From Trichoplax sp. H2 (taxonomy: Eukaryota; Placozoa; Uniplacotomia; Trichoplacea): 64,000 bases of DNA. The stretch is taken from positions 1 to 64,000 of the forward strand of contig NOWV01000179.1 of the NCBI GenBank assembly GCA_003344405.1, written 5' to 3'. Shown one piece after another: positions 1-12,379 of the stretch; the stretch's first letter is position 1, and each line of letters starts with the position of its first letter. The notes beneath the pieces were generated by a model. It was not told the DNA's origin. It worked only from the letters and a program-made list of their open reading frames with translations, and did no database searches. The translations under genes and the position numbers were made by a program.

Positions 1-2139
1 TTTACGGACTCACGTTACTTGAAATAAAATTTAATTTATTACTATTAGTCTTTATAAAAGATCGTCCACATTTATATATACTTTAATAAAATGCAAATGT
101 ATAGCTTACTAGATAAAAAACCGTGTACTAACATTAATAACAGATTGTAACGATAATTAACAATAGTTATTGTCGATTATAATCAACCAAGGTTAATGTA
201 GGAGACAGACTTTCCGAACTAATGTCATTACAAAACAAAATTTATCACTACAAGTATTTACGAATATCATCCGTATTCTTATTTGTAGATATCTACAGGA
301 TGTAAAATCTATCTAACAAGAGATATGACACTAGTATTTACAGTAAATGTTCTAATCTGACGTTATGATTTAAGATATAAACTGTTAAATAATTAATTTA
401 TCATAGCGATTAATTATATTAGAAACACCATGTCGACTCTCACTATCGGTTCTTGTTACTGTTACATTGATATAAACCTAATTTACAGGATGTGTAGAGT
501 TATTTTAGCAGAGATGATTTTAAAAAGCCTGTATGATTATAAGGTTAAAGACACTAGCTGTCAATTGATAGAGAAGAACTAGAAAGGATAAACATAATTT
601 TTCTATAACTATATTACCTTCGTAAATAGTTAATATCCCGTATGTAGAAATGAACTGCTTTTAATGTGAATATCTGTACATTGTGCATAATCATGATCTC
701 TATTACAGCAATCTACACATTACAGTAATGTAGTAATATAGTACGATTACAATTTATCGCAATATTTACTATATTTACGGATAAGTAAGCTCATATATTC
801 TTATGGCGACCTAGAATTGTTACGTAGTAGCTCATTTAGGATATATTTATTCGTATTTTACAGGTTACTAAAGAGAATTCGTTACGGTTAATATAGAGCC
901 GTAGAATGGAACACCTGTATAAATAATAACCTTTGATAATAAATTCAGCTCAAGAACGCAGTTATTCAAGTGATTTAATCAAGTAAATTAGAATATAGTC
1001 TTAACTTACTTTATGAGTTGACTTAAGCATCGTAGCCTGATAGATACTACGTACAGTATAGTACTTTAAGTAATTTAAGATTGGGAGATAGATAGACTGT
1101 GAAATTAATTAATTCTGCTAGTATATCTGTATCTACTCGCTTGAGTGTTATTGTAAGAAATTATAAAGGAGATCGCTCGGTCGATATTTTCTTCTTACAC
1201 GTTACGCTTTATATTGTTAAATATTACAATACAAATAAGAAAAACTTTCTAAACCTCTAGATTGCAACGCTTTATAATAAATAATTATACAAGGCGAAAA
1301 GAAATTGACTACTTCCGGAGATATCATGAATAAACTTATTCTCATATAGCTAAATAGATACTTTGTGTTATAAATATGACAAACTGCAGTTTTATTTCAG
1401 ATAGAATAAAATAACAGTAAAATCGCTAACACTATAGTGTATCAGTGAAGACTGGCGTTACGATGGAGGGATACTCGTTTATTTACTGTCCTATAGCTTA
1501 TATGTAAAATATATTCCTACTGAAGATATTTGTGAGAATATTAATTGATTTATGGAGTAATTATAAGAGAACATCGCAAATTTACAGATAACCCCATCAA
1601 AATTTAAAGACATCTACTGTAGCAGTATATCTAAAATAAACGTATATTCCTATAATACTATGCAAGTATATATTAACAATAGTTAGCTATTAATTACACT
1701 ATCATTGATTGAACTGTGTAATATTGGATTTTTTCGTTCGACTGATTATCTTAAAGCTGTAAATTGTAAACTCTAGCTTTACTGATCGCTGTAAACTACT
1801 GTATAGAAGAGAAAAATTTTAATTACAAAGTCTCTTGACCATAATCTAGCCTATTCACGTTTCAACGTAGGTAAACATCGGTGGATTGTAACGAAATGGA
1901 CAGCACTAGGTGATAAATGTAACTGCAATGGTTAGCAACGGTCCATAATGATTTTAAAATGCGGTTATAATATTCTATTCCTTAAAACTTTAATTTTTGC
2001 TTGACTATAGAATAAAGTTACTTGGCATCACTAACTCGACTGCAGCAAATTATGATAATAACGAACAGTTATGCGTTATTAGTTTTATGATAAGTAGTTT
2101 ACTGATGTCACAGTTATCTTCGACTACCGATAGACTTAC
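1..2139. other. non-coding AT-rich region downstream of the GPCR exon
   Basis: No reading frame of useful length and no recognisable exon was found on either strand. Further exons of the minus-strand GPCR would have to lie here or beyond the window's left edge. I looked for a TM3 segment ending in a DRY-type motif and could not find one. Confidence 0.5.
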
Positions 2140-2360
2140 CTTACTATAGCGTAAATTCCATCAGAAAGAGCTAAATTAATAGTTAAAGCATCACTTAAGT
2201 TAAGATTATGTGCTTTTCTTCCGATAGCGTAACATAAGATTCCATTTCCAATACAGCTGAGTAGAGTAGTAATTACCAACAAGACCAAAAATACGATAGA
2301 TGTTTCTCGCGGATAGTAAAGATCGGAGTTAGATATATTTGTGTTTAGAGAAGAGTTCAT
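2140..2360 (-). CDS. rhodopsin-like GPCR, first coding exon (TM1-TM2), partial
   Basis: I chose the internal Met at 2360, which gives an N-terminus (MNSSLNTNIS...) with N-glycosylation sequons, typical of an extracellular GPCR tail. A hydrophobic TM1 follows, containing the class A GN motif (SCIGNGILCYAIGRK). Then comes the start of TM2 with the class A pattern NLALSDG, where the conserved Asp sits. The exon ends at 2140 with AG|GTAAGT on the minus strand and leaves two bases of a split codon. An upstream in-frame extension to 2456 exists but looks like 5' UTR. TM3-TM7 are not visible, so ligand and subfamily cannot be assigned. This could be a real multi-exon receptor running off the window or an orphan exon of a broken gene. 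Confidence 0.6.
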
Positions 2361-3332
2361 CTTCAAAGATATCTTATTATCGGTATTAAAATCGCAACAC
2401 GAACTATCTCGTTTAATATAATAGATGTAATAGGATTTTATGATCGTAGCCGTCACCGAGTGGTGGAAATAGATATTTATTTCTCTCTCCTCTTTAGGAT
2501 CTATTACATTGGCTTAATATTATTTACTATTTAAGACCTATCATAATTCAATATCATAAGTTGTTATAAGAATTGGAGACATGCGAAGTACTTGAAAGTA
2601 AAGAATTTAATATAATTATTAAGTAACGTAGTTACCATTACAGTATAGCATTATTATCATTTTACACATTCAATATTCTTTTCAAAGTCGTAGGCAAATA
2701 ACAATTAGTTTTAGATGGTTTAGATATATGTAGCTGTTTCTACACAATTGTATTTTAAATTGATGTTTAGTATTAATTTATTTATTTATAATTGCCGTAA
2801 TGACGCTATTGTAGTCGATGGCCAATAAAAATATTTCCTTTTCAATTTTTCATCATTGTACATAACATGGTTTCGTCCTTTACTTTATCGTTATTGTAAT
2901 TAGTTAATAACGTAAAACGAAATTATTTTATGCCTTGATAGATGATTGAATCGAGCATTAAATAAACTAAGATAATAATACTACACTAATCTTTTTATTA
3001 CGAACTGAAATGAAAGAATTGATTATTTCTAATGATTACTTTTAAAAGACTGACACGCGAAAACGTCTTACTGTTTATCGTTTATTAATTTTAAGATTAC
3101 CCAGTTACAATTCCTATAGTTTGTATTCTTTCCGGAAGAGAAATGGATATAAGTAATTGTATAAAATTTATTTAGGATTAAAGGTAAACGAAGGAGGTAT
3201 TAGATTTGTATACAGGAAATGGAAATAAACTCTAAGATTAATAATTGATCGATTAGCTCGTAACATACATAAAAGCTGATGGAGATTATTCTTAATTATG
3301 TAGATCCTATTTAAAGGACAACTTTAATTTTA
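2361..3332. other. non-coding, presumed 5' flank of the GPCR exon
   Basis: Nothing recognisable was seen beyond AT-rich sequence. The promoter of the GPCR would be expected here, but no element can be identified by eye. Confidence 0.4.
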
Positions 3333-3850
3333 CAAATTATGATTAGTCCGTCAACCTACTCAGGTCGTTAAAACTATTACCAAAATTTAAATATATAAGA
3401 CTCATGATTACAGTCACTTTCGTCACCATTGTACGTAAGGCTATTAGTGGGACGAATTGTAAACAGATATTGTAAGGTGTTATTGTAAAATTTCCCTTTA
3501 TTAGTGATCTGAATAGCCAGTTAATTTTCTTATAATTATTAAACAACTTAGTTGATCCAACTTATACGTGAGATCATCTGATTTTTGGTCGCTTAAATTT
3601 ATGATTAAAATTCAAACATGGTATGAAATCTTTACTAATATCGTTATTAAAACATTGAGCATCTATTTGACTATTTGGCGTTTAGATTGAACGCTTCTAA
3701 CGGAATATTTATTATTGCTTTCTAGAAAAATAGTCTCTTAGTGAACTTTTCATAGTAGTCACCGAGTTGGCCTCAGCAAATTAGAAAAGAATTTTTTAGT
3801 ATAGCAATATCAAATTTGAAAACATTCTTTTTCACGAGTACGATACTCTA
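3333..3850. repeat. 0.52-kb direct repeat, copy 1 (flanks a scaffold gap)
   Basis: This block recurs 1,240 bases downstream, starting immediately after the 20-N gap. The copies differ by only a few changes: a C/T near 3494, one A deleted from an A-run near 3820, and a G/A near 3836. The 67-codon open frame inside both copies is a by-product of the duplication and shows no protein-like features. Confidence 0.9.
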
Positions 3851-4552
3851 ACCAATCTTATACAACTGTTACAGTTGGATGCGATAGAATTTTCAATTAA
3901 ATCAAACTTGAGTCGAAATACTATACGCTACTGTACGCGTAGCTACTACTTTTAACACCTGTCGCATTGGTGACAAAACACAGAATACAGTAAGTAAGGT
4001 CGTGGCAATGAACGGAAATAACGTTATCGGGTCTAATCTACTGTAAACTACTCAACCTAAGTTGAAGTTAAGTCAATCACGTTACCAATTAACTAATTAT
4101 TGATTATATACGAGTATAATTAGTGAATAATGAACACCTTAGAATAGTCTAGGTAAGGTGATATGCTATGTTAGATATTTATTTTGCGAGGCTCGTAGTT
4201 AATATTTTAGTAATAGAGTTGTGATATAAAGTATCAACTATTACGAGTTTATCAGCTAAAGATTGAAAGGCATACTAGATTTTAATATATAATCAAACCG
4301 TATATAGAAGGAGAATGAGGATTTCAAGACCTTAAGTTCCAGAATATCTACATATTCGTATCTATTTAGTAACTGTGCAGTATATATTAATTAATGCAAC
4401 TTGTAAAGTGTGTGTTGTATTAACTCCAGTCAACACCGGAATTCATGATAGAAATCAGTTTAAGCGTATGTGGTTGTAAAATAAAAGTAGTAATTGCTTA
4501 AGCTAAGAAGTGTTCAGGAGTTGTAACGTAAAGAAAAGTGTAGCAATTAATC
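3851..4552. other. non-coding sequence between repeat copy 1 and the gap
   Basis: About 0.7 kb that follows copy 1 but has no counterpart after copy 2. No gene was seen. It may be present in only one haplotype. Confidence 0.4.
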
Positions 4553-4572
4553 NNNNNNNNNNNNNNNNNNNN
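4553..4572. other. assembly gap (20 N)
   Basis: Exactly 20 N bases, a placeholder length rather than a measured gap. It joins two contigs that share the 0.52-kb repeat. Confidence 0.99.
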
Positions 4573-5089
4573 CAAATTATGATTAGTCCGTCAACCTACT
4601 CAGGTCGTTAAAACTATTACCAAAATTTAAATATATAAGACTCATGATTACAGTCACTTTCGTCACCATTGTACGTAAGGCTATTAGTGGGACGAATTGT
4701 AAACAGATATTGTAAGGTGTTATTGTAAAATTTCTCTTTATTAGTGATCTGAATAGCCAGTTAATTTTCTTATAATTATTAAACAACTTAGTTGATCCAA
4801 CTTATACGTGAGATCATCTGATTTTTGGTCGCTTAAATTTATGATTAAAATTCAAACATGGTATGAAATCTTTACTAATATCGTTATTAAAACATTGAGC
4901 ATCTATTTGACTATTTGGCGTTTAGATTGAACGCTTCTAACGGAATATTTATTATTGCTTTCTAGAAAAATAGTCTCTTAGTGAACTTTTCATAGTAGTC
5001 ACCGAGTTGGCCTCAGCAAATTAGAAAAGAATTTTTTAGTATAGCAATATCAAATTTGAAACATTCTTTTTCACGAATACGATACTCTA
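4573..5089. repeat. 0.52-kb direct repeat, copy 2
   Basis: It begins at the first base after the gap and matches 3333-3850 at about 99%. It then diverges abruptly into sequence (5090-5344) that leads to the 3' end of TRAPPC9. No gene lies in 5090-5344. Confidence 0.9.
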
Positions 5090-5344
5090 TAAATCGGTTC
5101 CAGCTTAGTACGGTAACGTAAACAGTATCACAGCTCTGGTAGATATAGTAATGTACAACAGTATTTCCGCTACCAATATAACAATAAAACTTCGTCTAAT
5201 GAATTTTAGTTTAGGCAGTATATAAATATGAGACAGGAGTTGATATCAAAATAGAAAAATATTGATTTTGCAAACTACAATCATACTTTTGCATGAGTAT
5301 TGTGATCAAATTAAGGTATAATTCAGGAAAAGTTACTTCATTCC

Positions 5345-8300
5345 TTAGTTTGGCATCACCACTATCATTGCTATATTTGATTTAAAGCTCCATACTTTGT
5401 ATGTTGGATTTTGCTGAAAAATTTTAGCAGAAGTTTTGCCTGACCCAAAGTTACTATCTATTTTTGCTTTTGCAGATGAGATAGTACTATCGGTGTATTT
5501 GGAATTGGATGTAATTGAGTCCTTTGCTTCGATTTTAACTAGTGAGTTTTTAGTATCTTTTGTAGTTTGATGGCTATAAATGTTTACAGATTGACTTTTT
5601 TTATCAATGTCAGACAAATCATATAAGTTGTTATTCAGAAAGGAAGATTCAGCAAACTGAATACAGGAAACGTCCAAGCAATACTTTCCAGCACCAAAAA
5701 ATACGATATGGCATTCTTGTTCAATAGTTTGAGCAATTTTTAACTGATTTAAAGAGATAAATAGAAATTAGAGCTATAATAAAATTTACGGCAGCATTAT
5801 TAGGCGTTATCAAGGCCAAAAGCAGTCTTATACCTCAGGAACAACAAGGTGCTCAGTTCCAACTACCGCACATTTATCTAATAGCTGGGTATCGTAGTAA
5901 CCATTTTCGTAATCTTGGTATGATTCGATCGTAATACAAAGATTTTGCAACGGTGAGCCTAAATCGTAACGATTAATTAGTTTAGTATAATACCGTAAAT
6001 TAATTATCAAAGCACTCACCAGAAATGTTGGTTATGACGGCTTTCACAGATACAGTACTTCCAACAGTAAAAGAATCTTGCACTTCACTGCTAATTGGTT
6101 TATCGTTTACATGCACATCTGTTAAAAATATAGTTATAATACATAAAGATAAATGACGTATCGCTTTTGATAAACAACCATTAACTAACCTATTTTTACT
6201 GGAGCCAAGGTAATTCTGTCAATCATTCCTAAAGTTAAATGGTTTGAATTAAGTTGAACTATTCCGGATTTTCCGCAAGAACGCTATGTGCACACTATTA
6301 AGGATCAAACGAAAAACTTTAAAGACAATAGTACTCCATAACGGACTCATTAGTAGATTTTTCTGTATAACTTATAGGATACAATCCGCCATCTTAATTC
6401 TATAGCATCGGAGAGCTTCTTTAAATACAACTTTTCTTTTAATAAATTTTCCTGATTAGAAACTTTCGCTATTTCAATTTTTTCGATAGAAATCGCAACA
6501 CTGCGGAAAAAAAGGCAATAAGAGCTCCTTTAAATTAAATTGCACAAATTGCAAGGTTTTTATTTACCACAAGTACCACATGTAATAGTTGGTAAACTAA
6601 CCGTCTAGCTGCCCCTTTAGGAATAAGTATGTGAGTCGGTTTACCAGTTTTAGTTACAGTCCAGTAAAATTCGATCGAGAAAGTGGTTAAGTTTTCGACA
6701 TCGAACACAATTAGGCACTCATTGCAGCTAAAAAAATTCAAAAAATTACCTATTGAGCTAGTCGTAAATGGCGCAATACTTGAAATACCAAGTAAAATAT
6801 ATTCACACTATAGAACAATTACCTATCGTCGGATAAAACATCAAAATTTAAAATTCTTACAGAAGGTTTTATCGTAATATTAAATACAGCTTCAATTTGA
6901 CGACAGTATTCATTGTGAATGATGCCTCCACTGTAAGTACATTTCAATGCGGAGGTAATTTTTTCTGTATTAACGTCGGTAACAGCTGCAATATCGTTAT
7001 ATGGGATATTTAATGCAATCGGTAATTTTATAGTCTTTCTCTGTTGGCATGGTAACTTATGTTCCAGATCTTCATTACACCAATCGAATAAGGTAGCACC
7101 ACCTATTACAAATATAGTAGTCGGCATGAATGTAAAGTATTAGTTTTAGTTATTAAATCCTTTGATCAGGGCAATACAATTGTACTCACTGTTACTGCTG
7201 CTATTAACGACTTGTAGATTTAAGAAGTTCACATCGATACATGATACGTTCTCGAAAATCATGTCGAAAGGATTTCTATTGAAAAAATCTATCATTAGCC
7301 GTTCTGGTACTCTTAAACTTTTGATGGGTAAAAATTTATCTTTACCTTTCTCCAGTATAAGTAGTTAAATTTGTAACCAATGTTTGGATTTCATTTGATG
7401 TTGTAACTACAAAACCAGGTGATAATGTGGACGAAATACGTATCAGGGGTAACGCAGGTATAACGTCAATTTCACGACGCAAACTTTCGTTGCAGAATGT
7501 TGACGTGCATAAGCTATTTAGTCCAAAAACTTGGCTGCTGTAGCCTAAAATATGTAATTTGCCTTTGCTACATGGAATACCAGTTAACATCATAGACACA
7601 GGCTCAGATTTTGGAGGTAGTGCAATAGCCGCCGGATGGGGATCGAAAGCAATATCATCCACTAACAGTGTCATCTTGCTAACCTTCACTTCAAGAGGCA
7701 TGGGATTAACTAGTTTTATTTCAACTCTAAGAGTTTCGTTTTGAATTGTAATTGGGATTTCATCGGTTTTTCCTTTAGTTGATCGTTTCTGTAGTGCGGA
7801 GAATATGAAGCAGTTCTGATTATCGGAATCAGTATTTGCTAACATCTTAACAGGTCGCAATTGGGTAGGAAGTGGGACAATAGTAAATTGGATAATACAG
7901 GGAAACATTGTCATTGCCATTGGTTGGCTACCGTAATTGCGATTAAAAGTAAATTGATACGGGCTTCCAGTGATATTTTTCGACTGCATCTCAAGAAGGG
8001 CACAGTAAGTTTGTTTATCCGAATCACTCAGTGAACTATCCATAAATTGTAAAATAAAAATAAGAAGTCGGGAAGCAATAGCAGGATCATTAAGGTGTCT
8101 CGAACACATTATTAATTCCTTTAAAACATGTAACTGAAGGGCTGGCCAACCAGATCTATCCTTAGCACATAATTGGAAATCAGGATGTAAGTTATACCCT
8201 TTCAAGGCCTTTTTCATGAGTGAATATACAGCAATCCAAGGATGATTTGTAATATTTCTCGATAAACACTGCATTGATGCTATACGAGATATAAAAGCAG

Positions 8301-10624
8301 CTTTTCGGCCAAAATTAATCTTTTCATAAATATGGCTAACAAAGCAATAACGTTGAATTTTTTGCTCTTCGCTCAATGGATAGTTGGTATATAAGATTCT
8401 CATCAGCGTTTCTGATGTCTCTACTTTTTTATCTGCAGAAGCCAAAACATTGGCTAACTTGATATTAGCTTCTAATTCAATTAACGGTGCAACATTGATC
8501 CTGTTATAAATTTTAATTGCTTCTAGATATCTTTCAATAACGTCATTCGTTGATAATAGGTTAGCATTCAGCGAAGGTACAGTTGCGACAGCGTTATCAT
8601 CTTTGGTCGCTACAGCATTAAAAGATGGAGATCTTCTACCTTTACCTTCAGGTAATACAGCAGCACTCCCAGGAGTAAGGACGTAGTCTCCACCTTTTAA
8701 AAATTAGATATCTGTATTACTAATATGTTGATTTTTTATTAGTAAAGTATAAGAGAAGTAAAGTTTATAGCAGGTTACTGCATTTTCAAATATCAGCAAT
8801 TGTATTATATCGAACGTTTTCAAGCAAATGAACGACTATGCGTGCACATTATGAGTTCAATTATAAAAAGTAGCAATGACTGATCTGGTAATACTATATT
8901 CTAACTTTTTATTGATAATTTGAATGGACTATATCCCAGTAGAACTTGAACTCTTATCTGAATACCGCAATCGCAAAAGTACTTTACTGTTGATAAAATT
9001 TGAAAGCTCAAGCTTTCATACGCTTTGGAGAAGATAGAATCATGACAGTGTATGTGTGCATGTGTAATTGCAAAAGAAAGAACGCAACTAAGTGGTCAAG
9101 ATAAAGAGTATGATTGGTTGTTATTTAGTAGATATCGGTTTTAATAAAATGCAGAATTAATAGTTCCTATACACTTGTCGAATATAATACCCGTAGAGGG
9201 TAAAAAAAAGAATACCTCTATACATATAGTATTACACTATCATAGCTAATTTAACGGGGACAGTATTTACTTTTGCATATGATGGTAGCAGCACAGATGC
9301 CTTCTAATGCGCTGGCTAGCCAGAGTAAATCATTTGCAGAGCGTAGCCCATCGACAGCAGCAGCATAGTGGCTCAAGGCATCATAGGATAAATTGGCCAG
9401 TAAACATAAATCACCAAGTCGTTTTTTATTCCTGCCAGCACATTTCTTCTTATAGCCGCTATTACATATTTGACAAAAAAAAAGTTGCACGGAATAAAAA
9501 ACAATCTAAGTTAAAATATACAATACTTCCTATTTATTAAATAGCTTTGAATATGTACGTAAGAGACACAGGTGCTACGCTCGATTTTACGACAACGCAA
9601 CTAAGCACTTTATCATTCAGTATAGAATAATATTTGAATTGGGAGACGGAAAGGTTAATAAGTCGTATTAATGATATACGGTAAATGATGATAAAACAAA
9701 CAATCTTCTACTACGTCGAGATCATACTACACTATCGTACTACATTATCAAGATAATCATATTGTTATTTCTGTAATGTTGCTATCGATCAGGTAGAAGT
9801 TGACAGACTTACCTTTGATATACATCGAAAACATTTCTGTTGCTGTCCGTTCTTGTATCATATTAAAATAAATTACATCAGTACAGTAGAATGTTTGAGT
9901 ATACGCGTATACCAATTGATGTCTATTGATATCATTACAGTATAAGAGAAGAGGAGGAAATCAATTGTTGACAAATGACTGATTACTATTGCGCTGCGAT
10001 TGTAATTGCTAGCGTGACAGCAATGGATAACATTGGTTTGCAATAGTTTTACCTATCATCTTGAGATCCGCTGTCATTTTCTAATGATATTTTTAACATA
10101 GTCATTTTATCAGGCTTTTCATTCAGTTTTTCGACACGTTTAGAGTCCAAGATCCAGAATAGAGATGCACCAAATTCAGGTATTGCAGTAGATAAGACAT
10201 GTTGATAGTTTTGCAAATTGATGACAATCGCTTCAGTTTGATCAGGTAACGATTGGTCAGTCATAATAATGAAACGACTATCGAATAAAGTTTCAGAATA
10301 TTGGGTAAGCGTATCTTGAAATTTTTGGTTTAGTTGGGCAAATTGGTCATTGGTTTTTGTTAAATCGCCTATGCAAAATAATCCTAGAACTTGCTTATGC
10401 ATATGCAAGGTGCCCCAAATACGACTTTCATGAGCATGAACATTTTGAACAAATTTAAGTCTAACTACACGATTGGCATTGGGTAGGCTAACACGTTGAT
10501 AACGGCTACGCAACAGCGTATAAATACGTTGAAATTGTTGACGAGGAATATTGCCCACTGGTTGAACTAAAACTAACATACATCGATGATCAAATGTCGT
10601 TTGTGAGAAGTCAATGCCTGCCAT
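5345..10624 (-). CDS. TRAPPC9: TRAPPC9 / NIBP / Trs120-type TRAPP II subunit, complete
   Basis: Subunit of the TRAPP II Rab-GEF complex that acts in Golgi and endosomal traffic. Exons (complement): 10624-10053, 9458-9271, 8693-7346, 7275-7190, 7102-6823, 6727-6602, 6500-6383, 6283-6190, 6118-6020, 5958-5834, 5743-5345. All phases join and give 1,144 residues, close to the roughly 1,150 of vertebrate TRAPPC9. Conserved blocks run in family order: LVLVQPVG near the N-terminus; YKKKCAGRNKKRLGDLCL; IQRYCFVSHIYEKINFGRKA; VNPMPLEVKV and VIPALPLIRISSTL; then the later beta-sandwich segments. The Met at 10624 was chosen over 10687 because it places LVLVQP at the same distance from the start as in human. 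Oddities: a U12-type intron at 6284-6382 and a Ser/Lys/Thr-rich insertion of about 75 residues near the C-terminus. Intron lengths range from about 60 to about 590 bp. Confidence 0.93.
6284..6382 (-). other. U12-type (minor spliceosome) GT-AG intron in TRAPPC9
   Basis: The donor reads GTATCCTATA, close to the U12 consensus (A/G)TATCCTT. TCCTTAAT at 6304-6297 matches the U12 branch site, with the likely branch A 14 nt before the 3' splice site. There is no long polypyrimidine tract. Reading phase and family alignment (a WRI motif before it, then a CGKSG segment after it) independently demand this donor. A donor a few bases downstream would put a stop in frame. Confidence 0.7.
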
Positions 10625-10964
10625 GATGAGGTGATGATCGCCCTTTTCAAGGTTGATTTGTATCTCTTGACTCGTACACCACTCCAATGATACAGTAATA
10701 TCAAGAAAACATGCTGGAAAGCCAATTTACCTTGACTTTGACTGAATTAAACATGAATGACAAGATTTCAATGTTATCAAATCTACATAAGCTGTTACTA
10801 GAGCGGCTAACAGCTACAACGGGTAGACAAGAATTACTGCTCAATTGGTAATAATCTCGCAGGCGGAGGATTTGACGCTGGTGATTTCGATCCTTGTCGT
10901 ACCGTGTGGTAGTAGTGTGTAGTATGTGTGGAGTACAGTAGTAGGCTTGTACCTGAGTGCTGTG
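10625..10964. other. intergenic, TRAPPC9 5' flank
   Basis: Upstream of the TRAPPC9 start. It holds the in-frame upstream Met at 10687 and becomes repeat-rich toward 10900. No second gene was seen. Confidence 0.4.
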
Positions 10965-11580
10965 AAGATGTTGTCGGCCATAGAAGTTTTCTAATGCTGT
11001 ATCTCTATGGGAACTGGACAGTACTGGTACTGTGAAGAATCAAGATATTGTCGGCCATAGAAGTGCGCATACTCTGTATGGGAACTGGATAGTACTGGTA
11101 CTGGTACTGGTGCTACTGGTACTGTGAAGAATCAAGATATTGTCGGCCATAGAAGTGCGCATACTCTGTATGGGAACTGGATAGTACTGGTACTGGTACT
11201 GGTGCTACTGGTACTGTGAAGAATCAAGCAAGATATTGTCGGCCATAGAAGTGCGCATACTCAGTATGGGAATTGGACAGTACCAGTACTAGTACCAGTA
11301 CTAGTACCAGTACCAGTACCAGTACCAGTACAGTGCTGTGAAGAATCAAGATGTTGTCGGCCATAGAAGTTTTAATACTCTCTATGGGAACTGGACAGTG
11401 GACAGTACTAATACTAGTACCAGTACCAGTACCAGTACAGTAGAGTGCTGTGAAGAATCAAGATATTGTCGGCCATAGAAGTTTTCTAATACTCTCTTAT
11501 ATGGGAACTGGACAGTATGCAGTATCAGTATCAGTACCAGTATCAGTATCAGTATCAGTATCAGTACCAGTACAGCACTT
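10965..11580 (+). repeat. complex minisatellite with a nested 6-bp repeat that switches orientation
   Basis: Six copies of a core containing TTGTCGGCCATAGAAG start near 10971, 11049, 11141, 11237, 11354 and 11467, so the period varies from about 77 to 117 bp. Copies are separated by hexanucleotide tracts. In the first half these read GGTACT on the plus strand. From about 11278 on they read the complement (CCAGTA/AGTACC, later also CAGTAT). The open frames across this block are repeat artefacts encoding runs of Leu/Ile/Val and are not genes. Confidence 0.9.
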
Positions 11581-11599
11581 CCTTTTATAAAAACAGCAG

Positions 11600-11935
11600 A
11601 TAGTGTTGTACTGTACAATGTACTGTACTTACAGTACAATCGTACTGTACATTCGGTTTGATAGTGTTGCTGTTGCTGACTGTCCAATACTGTATCCATC
11701 CATTCTTGTCACTGTAACTTACAATAGAAAGTACTATAAGGTCGCTCATTATGTACTGTACAGTACTGTACTACACTGTGTACGTAGAGATACACAGTGT
11801 AGTACAGTACTGTATAAGAAAGTCTATGGCTTACAGTACAGTACTGTACAGTATGTACTGTACACCAAGGGTCTCCAGCCTAGTCTGTACAGTACAGTAC
11901 TGTACACTAATGTACTGTAGATAGAGATAATCCGG
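11600..11935. repeat. dense GTAC-palindrome field (GTACTGTACAGTAC type)
   Basis: Many overlapping copies of the self-complementary words TACTGTACAGTA and GTACAGTACTGTAC lie here, together with a perfect-looking inverted repeat around TACACTGTG...CACAGTGTA near 11772-11800. Less dense copies continue to about 13100 and reappear near 14515, 52690 and 53000. No credible protein was seen in the open frames. Confidence 0.85.
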
Positions 11936-12379
11936 CAGCACTGGCACTCGATTGATATACTGTACTGTCAAGCAGTTCATAACGACGGTATCAACCCCCC
12001 CCCGCCTATTACGCTTTGGTCAGGAGCCAACGTGGCTTGCAGTAGCTAGTTGACAGTACTATAGGCTTTAAAGGCGGAAACACTGCAATGACGTAGCACT
12101 ACCACAGCTGATCAAAGCTGAAAATTAGAAACGAGGTTTTTGGACCATTGGTTTGATTATTTTGCGTGTGTTCGAGAATTGATGGTATTCAAACTATTTC
12201 AAAGTGCAATGCGTTTCGCAATCCTATGCGTAGAGTAGATGTGAATACACTGTACTGGAGCGATCACAGGCCACACCACTAATACAGTATACTGTACTTG
12301 TACAATATTGGATAATTTCATAAATAATCAAGTCATCCAAACCGGAAAAGCCATAACAGCATCTTGAAGCAGAAATAGG
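11936..12379. other. non-coding 5' flank of AIG1-like exon 1a
   Basis: Slightly less AT-rich than the surroundings, with a C-run near 11994-12003 and scattered CTGTACTG words. Any promoter for the first AIG1-like exon should lie here. No core element can be named. Confidence 0.35.

Noticed and set aside
3343-4786. Two nearly identical 67-residue minus-strand frames as a duplicated gene pair
   Set aside because: Both lie wholly inside the gap-flanking duplicate. There is no protein-like composition or splice context, so they are one random frame seen twice.
7342-7744. Plus-strand open frames across TRAPPC9
   Set aside because: They are antisense shadows of well-supported TRAPPC9 exons.
11382-11920. 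Two 105-residue frames (one per strand) in the minisatellite and GTAC field
   Set aside because: The residues are translations of simple repeats (Val-Leu, Ile-Leu and Tyr-Ser-Thr runs). No gene-like structure.
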